DNA of 51,199 nucleotides from Candidatus Halobeggiatoa sp. HSG11 (lineage in GTDB: Bacteria > Pseudomonadota > Gammaproteobacteria > Beggiatoales > Beggiatoaceae), in NCBI GenBank assembly GCA_030378105.1, contig JAUCGL010000017.1:1-51199 (forward strand), read 5' to 3'. Made by a program: the position numbers and the translations under genes. The stretch's first letter is position 1. Each line of letters opens with the position of its first letter. Under the pieces are notes generated by a model. The model was not told the DNA's origin. It saw only the letters and a program-made list of their open reading frames with translations, and made no database searches. Shown here piece after piece: positions 7,562 to 14,295 of the stretch.

Positions 7562-9379
7562 ATGAAAATGAATCACTTAATAGTCGTACCTAGAATAGTA
7601 AATAATATTGGAGATTGGTATCAATTACCTTTGGGCATAGCCTATATTTCGTCTAGTTTAGAAAAAGCTGGTTTTACTCTATTTAAACTTAATTTGAACA
7701 CAATTGCCGGTTCAGTTCATGATATTTTAAGTAATGTAATTGCAAAACATAATATTAATACGGTTCTTACTGGTGGTTTGACTGGTCAGTATGGAGCTAT
7801 TAGAGATATTGCCAAAGAAACCAAATTAATTAATAAAGATATCAAAACTATAGTAGGTGGAGGCATAATTACAAGTGCACCAGAACATGCAATGGAAGCT
7901 CTTGAATATGCTGATTATGGAGTTATTGGAGAAGGAGAAATTATTTGTTGTGAATTACTTGAAACTATTGAAAATAATCTGCCTATAGAAAAAGTTATCA
8001 GTATAGTTTACCTAAAAAATGATTCATATATAGTTACACCGGGCAAGCCTGCCACAGTAGATGTTAAAACTCTACCTTTTCCAGATTATAAAGGACTAGA
8101 ATTTGATAAGTTAGTAAAATCGGTTCCTAATACTCTTGGTATGTGTGAATATAATACTTTACCAATAGTAACCAGTAGGTCGTGTCCGTATAAATGTACA
8201 TTTTGTTTTCATTCCAGTGGCCAAAAATTTCGACAGAGAGACTTAGATAGCGTTTTTGCAGAAATAGATTATCTTGCAAATGAATTTGGAGTTAAATACT
8301 TATCTATTCAGGATGAGCTATTTGGGTTGAAAAAGAAAAGGATTAAAGAATTTTGTGATAGGATTAAAAATTATAATATACAATGGCTTGCTAACTTTAG
8401 AGTAACTGATATTACTCCCGAACTGATTGCAATGCTTAAAGAGGCAAATTGTGCTACAGTGGCGTTTGGTATTGAGAGTGCGGACAATTCAGTTTTAAAA
8501 AGTATGAATAAACGTATCACCATTGAGGATACAGAACGAGCATTAGAACTTGTATATAATGCTGGGCTCGGAATTCAGGGAGTTTTTATTTTTGGTGACA
8601 TAGCAGAAACAGTTGAAACTGCTACCAGAACTTTTAACTGGTGGAAACAACATATTAAATATGAACTACAATTAAGTGCTATAATAACTTATCCGGGAAC
8701 TGAACTGTACAAATATGCACTTAGGGAAAAAATTATTAAAGACCCGGTGCAATATATCAAGGATGGTTGCCCATTGGTTCGTTTATCCAAACATATGACC
8801 GATGAGGATTATAAGTGGCTGTTTGAGCAATTGGCATCACTTCCTAGAATGTTACACAATTTACCAAACCAAGTTCAAGTCACTAATATTGATTACGAAC
8901 ATGGCAATATTGATGTAACTGGCAATTGTGTTACCTGCGATACGGCAAACAAATGGGAAAAATCCCGGCTTTTTGTACTAGAAACATTGGTGTGTAAAAG
9001 CTGCGGTAGAAGACATATTGCCCCAATACCAAAACCAGTTACCGATATAATAAGTTCTAATATTGATAAGCTTATTGATAAATATGGAAAAGTTGCTTTT
9101 TGGGGAGTAAATTCATATTTTTACAAACTTTCTGAACAATTGAATATAAAACAGTATGACAAATTGTTTTTTATTGATCAGTCAGATGTTAGATGTGGAC
9201 TTAAAATATTGAAACATACCATACAATGTCCTGACGTTATAATGGAAGAAAACATAAAATGTGTGGTTGTATCCGTAGTTCAATATTTTTCCATTTTAAA
9301 ACAACCTATTGAAGATGATTATCAACAAGAAAAGGTGATGAGTATCTCAGAACTTTTATCTGACATTGATAATATTTGA
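7562..9379 (+). CDS. B12-binding-type radical SAM protein with C-terminal Cys-rich segment
   Basis: The 605-residue protein has an N-terminal cobalamin-binding-like Rossmann domain (about 1-170, with IVGGGIIT and YGVIGEGE, but without an obvious DxHxxG base-off histidine motif). The radical SAM core follows, with the 4Fe-4S ligands C208, C212 and C215 in SRSCPYKCTFCFHSSG. After the core lies a four-cysteine zinc-ribbon-like segment (CVTC ... CKSC, about 455-490) and a final Rossmann-like part (KVAFWGVNSYFYKLSEQL). Family members methylate or rearrange unactivated carbons. Here the substrate may be the sugar or the carrier-bound acyl group. The distal portion recalls the nucleotide-binding lobe at the N terminus of the following FkbM protein, whose ORF it meets. 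Confidence 0.82.
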   Translation: MKMNHLIVVPRIVNNIGDWYQLPLGIAYISSSLEKAGFTLFKLNLNTIAGSVHDILSNVIAKHNINTVLTGGLTGQYGAIRDIAKETKLINKDIKTIVGGGIITSAPEHAMEALEYADYGVIGEGEIICCELLETIENNLPIEKVISIVYLKNDSYIVTPGKPATVDVKTLPFPDYKGLEFDKLVKSVPNTLGMCEYNTLPIVTSRSCPYKCTFCFHSSGQKFRQRDLDSVFAEIDYLANEFGVKYLSIQDELFGLKKKRIKEFCDRIKNYNIQWLANFRVTDITPELIAMLKEANCATVAFGIESADNSVLKSMNKRITIEDTERALELVYNAGLGIQGVFIFGDIAETVETATRTFNWWKQHIKYELQLSAIITYPGTELYKYALREKIIKDPVQYIKDGCPLVRLSKHMTDEDYKWLFEQLASLPRMLHNLPNQVQVTNIDYEHGNIDVTGNCVTCDTANKWEKSRLFVLETLVCKSCGRRHIAPIPKPVTDIISSNIDKLIDKYGKVAFWGVNSYFYKLSEQLNIKQYDKLFFIDQSDVRCGLKILKHTIQCPDVIMEENIKCVVVSVVQYFSILKQPIEDDYQQEKVMSISELLSDIDNI

Positions 9380-9384
9380 AAAAT

Positions 9385-10458
9385 ATGCTTACTATCCACG
9401 AAATAAAGCCAAATATTCAAGCAGTTAATTTTTGTAAGGACTTTTTAAGTTCCGATCCCAAAAAACGTTATGTTGTTGGCAAAAATGAATATTCAAAAAG
9501 TATTATTAGCCAAATTGAAATAGAAGCAATTATAGATGATTTCACCACAGATACAACTTATTTGGATAAACCAATAATAAAAACAGAAAATATACCATCT
9601 GATAGTTTGGTGATAGTGGCAGTAACAATTTATCCTTTTACGATTAGAAACAAATTATCTGAGATGAATATCAGGCAATTGGACTATTTTGCTTTTTATG
9701 AACATTCAAATCTTGATATAATACAGGTAAAAGTTTGGGCTTCATTCAGAAAGGATTTTAAAAACAATAAAACCAAATATTTATGGGTGGACGAGCTGCT
9801 GGCTGATGCTGAATCAAAAAGGATTTATAACCAAATTATTAACTTCCGTCTATCAGGAAACTTAGCCTATATGGAAGGTTTTACAGACCGTCAAAAACAA
9901 CAATATTTTGAAGATTTTCTTGATCTAAAAAATGAAATTTTTGCAGATGTTGGAGGCTTTGATGGTTTCACCAGTCTGGAATTTATAAAAAAATACCCTG
10001 ATTATAAAGCTGTTTATATTTTTGAGCCTGAATTGGAAAACATGGAAAAAGTTAAAGCAAATCTCGCTCAATATCCTAATATCAATTTTATCCAGCAAGG
10101 CTTATCCAATAAAAAACAGATTGTTAAGTTTTCTGTATCTGGTTCAGCTTCTACAATCAGCGAAAATGGTACGATAGAAATACAAGTTGATGAATTAGAT
10201 CAGATTGTTAATGATGCTATTTCGTTTATAAAAATGGACATTGAAGGTGCTGAAGGTTTAGCAATTGAAGGGGCAAAACAAACTATTTTGAAAAATCATC
10301 CAAAACTAGCTATTAGTGTTTATCATAAAGCCAATGACTTTTGGAAAATCCCCGAACAGGTGTTGTCAATAAGAAATGATTACGATATTTACCTTCGTCA
10401 TTATACGGAAGGAGTTGATGAAACAGTTATGTTCTTTGTTCCAAATAATAAAATGTGA
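9385..10458 (+). CDS. FkbM-family SAM methyltransferase
   Basis: The C-terminal half is a typical FkbM methyltransferase: SAM-binding FADVGGFDGFTSLEFIKKYP, YIFEPELENMEKVKANL, FIQQGLSNKK, and the motif FIKMDIEGAEGLAIEGA. Such enzymes O-methylate hydroxyl groups of sugars or small molecules. The first roughly 150 residues form a separate Rossmann-like lobe (YVVGKNEYSKSIISQI ... LVIVAVTIYPF) like those fused to other glycan-modifying enzymes. The ATG at 9385 is used here; a TTG at 9376 would add three residues and overlap the preceding stop codon. The stop overlaps the GTG start of the next gene. A capping or modifying methylation of the cluster's glycan is the likely role. Confidence 0.85.
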   Translation: MLTIHEIKPNIQAVNFCKDFLSSDPKKRYVVGKNEYSKSIISQIEIEAIIDDFTTDTTYLDKPIIKTENIPSDSLVIVAVTIYPFTIRNKLSEMNIRQLDYFAFYEHSNLDIIQVKVWASFRKDFKNNKTKYLWVDELLADAESKRIYNQIINFRLSGNLAYMEGFTDRQKQQYFEDFLDLKNEIFADVGGFDGFTSLEFIKKYPDYKAVYIFEPELENMEKVKANLAQYPNINFIQQGLSNKKQIVKFSVSGSASTISENGTIEIQVDELDQIVNDAISFIKMDIEGAEGLAIEGAKQTILKNHPKLAISVYHKANDFWKIPEQVLSIRNDYDIYLRHYTEGVDETVMFFVPNNKM

Positions 10459-11057
10459 AAAAACATTGCTACAACATGAATAATTCAATTTTAAAAAAAG
10501 ATAAACGTTATTCATTTTCTGATTATTTTTATATGAACAACCCAACCGAAGAAATTATCACAGAATTGGGTTACTCTTTAGAATTTGCAGAAATTCAATT
10601 TCCTTCAACTACAAATATTGAAAATACCACTGTTGAAAACATAAAAAATATTTATTATAAATTACTCCCAAAAATAACGCTTAACTCAGAAATTGCTAAA
10701 CGTGAATTTATGATAGCACCATTATTACATCAAGTGATACTCAATATTGATGATAAATTAAATGGTTACATAGATTATTTAATTCGTTCTAAACAAGAAT
10801 TGATAGTTATCGAAGCTAAAAAAGGTGATTTGGAAAGAGGTTTTAATCAGTTAGCAGCAGAAATGATAGCGTTAGACCAATACGAAACAAGCCAAGTACC
10901 AGAAATATTATATGGTGCCATAACAATTGGTGAAGTTTGGCGATTTGCTCAATTAAAACGACTAGATAAAACTTTAGTTAAAGATATCAATCTATTTAAA
11001 TTTCCTCAAGATACTAAAGAATTATTAGTAATTTTAACAGGGATACTTGCAACATAA
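10455..11057 (+). CDS. PD-(D/E)XK nuclease-like protein (array member A)
   Basis: The 200-residue protein has D107 in GYIDYLIR, E120-A-K122 in ELIVIEAKKGD, and Q132 in ERGFNQLAAEM, the same D...ExK...Q layout as the gene at 1394. The GTG at 10455 overlaps the stop of the FkbM gene, which favours translational coupling; an ATG at 10476 is the alternative. A large part of this gene is repeated at 12090-12335 with very high DNA identity but with a deletion that removes the D/ExK core. No partner methylase or specificity gene is visible, so a classical restriction role is not supported. The biochemical function is unknown. Confidence 0.6.
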   Translation: MKKHCYNMNNSILKKDKRYSFSDYFYMNNPTEEIITELGYSLEFAEIQFPSTTNIENTTVENIKNIYYKLLPKITLNSEIAKREFMIAPLLHQVILNIDDKLNGYIDYLIRSKQELIVIEAKKGDLERGFNQLAAEMIALDQYETSQVPEILYGAITIGEVWRFAQLKRLDKTLVKDINLFKFPQDTKELLVILTGILAT

Positions 11058-11064
11058 TTATTTG

Positions 11065-11150
11065 GTAATCTTACATAAAGTAGTGATGAACATTTTAAGA
11101 TATTAATTTAATTATTTTTTAACAGTAACCGCTACTTCATTTAGGATTAC
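11065..11150. repeat. Inverted repeat after nuclease-like gene A
   Basis: Arms at 11065-11083 and 11132-11150 match at about 16 of 19 positions and enclose an AT-rich loop. It begins eight bases after the stop at 11057. It could be a degenerate mobile repeat or a folded 3' end; there is no clear T-tract. Confidence 0.45.
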
Positions 11151-11352
11151 TAAAAATCAAATGGTTAAGATGTTTTTTCTCCCAAATTTGGTTTTGCCTG
11201 CATTATTTTGTAAGGATACCTATCAATACCAAATGTTGAGGTAGTTTCGTGAAATTTACAAAAATACGATTATTTGCCCTTAAGTCCACTAAAATTTTGA
11301 ATTTCATATCAAGCTATTTTAATTTCAACTACAAATTTAAAAGTATAAGTAA

Positions 11353-12084
11353 ATGGATATTCAAAAAATCATAGACAATTTAACGCCAGAAAGTTTAGAG
11401 AAAATTAACGAGGCATTTGCCAAAAAACAAAATAAAATTCCGACTTACTCTTATTCTCAAATAACTTTCAAAGATTTAAAAAAACTGTTTGATATTAAGA
11501 ATAATCCGACATTCGATATATTTGACAGATGGTTTAATAATAATATTGAACTCAAATTTGATGATGTTCAATTTTTAATTAATTTGATTAGAAATCATGA
11601 AGTTTTAATAGACAGCTATAAAGAAGAGGATTTAAAAGTAAAGTTCATCACCCCCATATTAAATAGAATTCAATTTTTAGATATGGACATACCATTAAGA
11701 GATTTTTATGAAGAACAATTAACTTATAAAACAAAGAATTTTATTTTAACAGGTGTAACTGATTTTTTAATTGCAAAAGGGTTAGAATTTCCGGATGAAC
11801 CCTATTTTTTTATTCAAGAATTTAAAAAATCTATTAAAAATGATGATCCACGTCCCCAATTACTAGCTGAACTCATTTCAGCTGTTGAATTAAATCATTT
11901 TAGTTCAATGAAAGGTGCTTATATTGTAGGTGCTATCTGGCATTTTGTTATTTTAGAAAAAATAGGAACCAATAAATACCAATATTTTATTAGTAAATTA
12001 TTCAATGCGACAAATATAGAAGACTTAAAATCTATTTATAAAAATTTGCTATTTATAAAAAATGAAATTATTAATAACATTTAA
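11353..12084 (+). CDS. PD-(D/E)XK nuclease-like protein (array member B)
   Basis: This 243-residue protein has a helical N-terminal region (about 1-125) and a C-terminal restriction-endonuclease-like core with D137 in TGVTDFLIA, E156-F-K158 in FFIQEFKKS, and Q169 in RPQLLAELISA. The N-terminal part is clearly paralogous to the truncated gene at 12421 (shared patterns such as IPxYxYSxI and LKxxFxxPxLxRI). The core resembles that of the proteins at 1394 and 10455 only in motif layout. It stands about 300 bp after member A. I do not recognise a named family and no function can be assigned beyond a possible nuclease fold. Confidence 0.6.
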   Translation: MDIQKIIDNLTPESLEKINEAFAKKQNKIPTYSYSQITFKDLKKLFDIKNNPTFDIFDRWFNNNIELKFDDVQFLINLIRNHEVLIDSYKEEDLKVKFITPILNRIQFLDMDIPLRDFYEEQLTYKTKNFILTGVTDFLIAKGLEFPDEPYFFIQEFKKSIKNDDPRPQLLAELISAVELNHFSSMKGAYIVGAIWHFVILEKIGTNKYQYFISKLFNATNIEDLKSIYKNLLFIKNEIINNI

Positions 12085-12089
12085 GGATA

Positions 12090-12394
12090 AAAAATATTTA
12101 CTATAAATTGCTCCCTAAAATAACGCTTAATTCAGAAATTGCTAAACGTGAATTATGATAGCATCATTATTACATCAAGTGATACTCAACATTGACGCTA
12201 AATTATTGGAAAGAGGTTTTAATCAGTTAGCAGCAGAAATGATAGCGTTAGACCAATACGAAACAAGCCAAGTACCAGAAATATTATATGGTGCTATAAC
12301 AATTGGTGAAGTTTGGCGGTTTTCTCAATTAAATATAATTATTTTAGAAATGGAACATAGTGAATTTTCCAAACCTAACGTATCATTTTCATAG
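12090..12394 (+). pseudogene. Decayed copy of nuclease-like gene A (A')
   Basis: From about 12090 to 12335 the DNA closely matches 10647-10957. A one-base deletion (GTGAATTATGATAG versus GTGAATTTATGATAG) breaks the frame near 12150. An in-frame 69-bp deletion then removes the stretch from Asn103 to Asp125 of gene A, which carries the acidic residue and the ExK motif. An ORF can still be read from an internal ATG at 12155 to 12394, but its last part is unrelated sequence. The product would lack the active site, so it is best treated as a relic. Confidence 0.8.
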
Positions 12395-12441
12395 CGATTG
12401 TTCATTACCTTTGAATTTTATTGAATAATTTAAGAATTATT

Positions 12442-12906
12442 ATGAAAATACGCCAAGAAACAGAGCTAAACTTATTAAGAAAAATAGAAGCCTTAGAACA
12501 GGAAATAAAAGAGATAAAAGGCGAGAATAAAGAACCAATTCCCATCTATCAATATAGTAGAATAAGAGATATTGATTTGGATGAGATTGTGAATATCTCT
12601 CAAAAAATAAATCGAACCAAGTTTAATAACTGGTTTATTAACGACATTGATATAAGTAACAAAGACGAGTTATTTCTACTTGAACTTTTAGAACAAGAAG
12701 AAAACTATATATCCCTATATAATGAAGAAACATTAAAAATGAGATTTTTAAGTCCATTGCTGAGGAGAATAGATTTTAAAACTGAGCAATTTCAAGAACC
12801 TTCAAAATGGTGGATTTCATTTCATTCTATCCACCCTACATTTGTTGCTTGGGACTTATGTATAACGATGAGACGAAGACGTTGGGAACGAGAAAATGAC
12901 ATATAG
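12442..12906 (+). pseudogene. Truncated paralogue of nuclease-like gene B (B'), cut by a family A repeat
   Basis: The first roughly 110 codons encode a paralogue of the N-terminal region of the protein at 11353 (IPIYQYSRIRDIDLDEIV, LKMRFLSPLLRRIDFK). At 12796 the reading frame runs into the family A repeat and ends within a few bases after it at 12906; the last 37 residues are encoded by the repeat. The nuclease core expected after this point is missing. ATG at 12442 is used; a TTG at 12421 is also possible. It is most likely a dead gene. Confidence 0.78.
12796..12897 (+). repeat. Dispersed repeat family A, copy 2 (partial)
   Basis: Matches positions 48-147 of copy 1 almost base for base, from GAACCTTCAAAATGG to GGGAACGAGAAAAT, but lacks the left GTAGGGTGGGTAG part. 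It lies inside the reading frame of the truncated gene B'. Confidence 0.88.
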
Positions 12907-13226
12907 CAATTCTTAATTAAATTCTACAAAAATATCAATTATTTATTTTGTATTACTGTAATCTATTTAATCGAGAAATGCTATAATTAAGTATATATAC
13001 TTATTTAGGAAAAATGTCTCATCCCCTATTTCTTCTGCTAACCATGAGAATAGGTTATTTTGGATTGTCAACCAATAAGTTGATTAGTTTTTCTTTCAGT
13101 TTTTCCATTATTTTTTCTTGCTTATTTAAGTATCTTGTTATATTATCTCATTATTTATCTTGTTTGTATAATTACAATTCTCTCTTTTTATGAGTTTTGC
13201 AAGAGGCTCGAATATAGAATATTTTA
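12898..13226. other. Intergenic stretch with a promoter-like site and one possible 59-codon ORF
   Basis: TGCTATAAT at 12979-12987 is an extended -10 on the plus strand, followed by the palindrome TAAGTATATATACTTA. An ORF of 59 codons runs from ATG 13014 to TGA 13193 behind an AGGAAAA ribosome-binding-like site. It is hydrophobic and low-complexity and I do not recognise it. On the minus strand a short coding-like remnant ends in LINLLVDNPK near 13053. Neither is called as a gene. Confidence 0.35.
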
Positions 13227-13712
13227 ATGAAAATAAAAACTGGGTTAGGTCAAGATAGTCATCGTTTTCAAGATAACTCTATTAATTTTAAAGAGTTAAT
13301 ACTTGGTGGAGTTAAGTTTGAGAACAATTTATCTTTGCAAGGTAATAGTGATGCTGATGTGGTGTTACACGCTTTGTGTAATGCTATTTCTGGTGTTACG
13401 GGAGTAAATATTTTAGGTAAAATAAGTGATGACCTATGTGCTAAAGGAATAATAGATAGTAGTGTATATGTTCAAGAAGCTTTAAAATATTTATGTAATT
13501 GGCAAATTTGTCATGTATCTTTTAGTTTTGAATGTCAAGTGCCTAAAATAACTCCTAAAATTTCTGAAATGAAATATACTATTAGTAAATTATTAGAGCT
13601 ACAAATTCAAGATATAGCTATAACTGCTACTAGTGGTGAAGGTTTGACGGCTTTTGGACGTGGGGAAGGAATTCAGGTTTTTTGTATAGTGACGGCAATA
13701 AATGACACGTAG
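13227..13712 (+). CDS. ispF: IspF-like 2-C-methyl-D-erythritol 2,4-cyclodiphosphate synthase
   Basis: The 161-residue protein aligns over its full length with IspF of the MEP isoprenoid pathway, which cyclises CDP-methylerythritol phosphate to the cyclodiphosphate with release of CMP. The metal ligands are present: D10 and H12 in GQDSHRF and H48 in SDADVVLHAL. The C-terminal SGEGLTAFGRGEGI matches the usual LGFTGRGEGI element. The middle differs from the common form: the DIGKxFPDxDP loop is replaced by NILGKISDDLCAKGI, which marks a divergent subfamily. No ispD is adjacent. It overlaps the next gene by 11 bases. The fold and active site are secure; the precise substrate is a little less so. 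Confidence 0.8.
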   Translation: MKIKTGLGQDSHRFQDNSINFKELILGGVKFENNLSLQGNSDADVVLHALCNAISGVTGVNILGKISDDLCAKGIIDSSVYVQEALKYLCNWQICHVSFSFECQVPKITPKISEMKYTISKLLELQIQDIAITATSGEGLTAFGRGEGIQVFCIVTAINDT

Positions 13713-14208
13713 CATAAGTATGGCAAGTGGAATGCAAATTGCTCAACAAGCAACAGCAGATATAACAACTTGGTTGAATAAATTACCACAAACTCAAAAA
13801 ATTACAAATGTTGAAAATGAACTTGTATATCAAAAAATAGATGTTGATTTGGTATGGACAACTAAAAAAAGCTGTTATAAAGTAGAAATTAAAGGTGATC
13901 AATGGCATAAGACAGGTAATTTTTTCTTTGAGACTAAAAGTAATCGAGAAAGAGCTACACCCGGATGTTTTCTCTATACCGAAGCAGATTTGTTATTTTA
14001 CTATTTTGTTATTCCTAAGATATTATATATTTTAATAATGCCAGAAACTAGACATTGGTTTTTGGCCAACATACAACGTTTTAAAGAGCGTTCTACCACA
14101 ACTCCGGTCGGTAATGGATTTTATACAACTGTGGGAAAATTAGTACCTATTGAGATTGTTTTGCAAGAATTGGAAGTGAAAAGATATAATTTGGATATTC
14201 CTAAATAA
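13702..14208 (+). CDS. PD-(D/E)XK-like hypothetical protein
   Basis: This 168-residue protein has D49 in IDVDLVW, E62-I-K64 in YKVEIKGD, and a second acidic/lysine strand FFFETKSN, a layout consistent with a restriction-endonuclease-like fold. The C-terminal half (YTEADLLFYYFV, FYTTVGKLVPI) resembles small stand-alone proteins of unknown role found in cyanobacteria and sulfur bacteria. The start at 13702 overlaps the ispF end; an ATG at 13720 is an alternative. It is not a close paralogue of the nuclease-like genes upstream. No methylase or toxin partner is near. It converges on the histidine kinase gene, with no clear terminator in the 87-bp gap. Confidence 0.5.
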   Translation: MTRSISMASGMQIAQQATADITTWLNKLPQTQKITNVENELVYQKIDVDLVWTTKKSCYKVEIKGDQWHKTGNFFFETKSNRERATPGCFLYTEADLLFYYFVIPKILYILIMPETRHWFLANIQRFKERSTTTPVGNGFYTTVGKLVPIEIVLQELEVKRYNLDIPK

Positions 14209-14295
14209 TAATTCGGACATTTTAACAGTACCATAGCATCGTAACTTACCATTATATAAAGGTAAATAAAAAATATGATGAGTTTCGCAGAAATT

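Noticed and set aside
12155-12394. 79-residue ORF as a functional gene
   Set aside because: It is an internal part of a decayed copy of gene A, lacks the active-site segment, and its last part is unrelated sequence.
13014-13193. 59-codon hydrophobic ORF with a ribosome-binding-like site
   Set aside because: Low complexity, T-rich and without recognisable similarity; kept only as a note in the intergenic entry.
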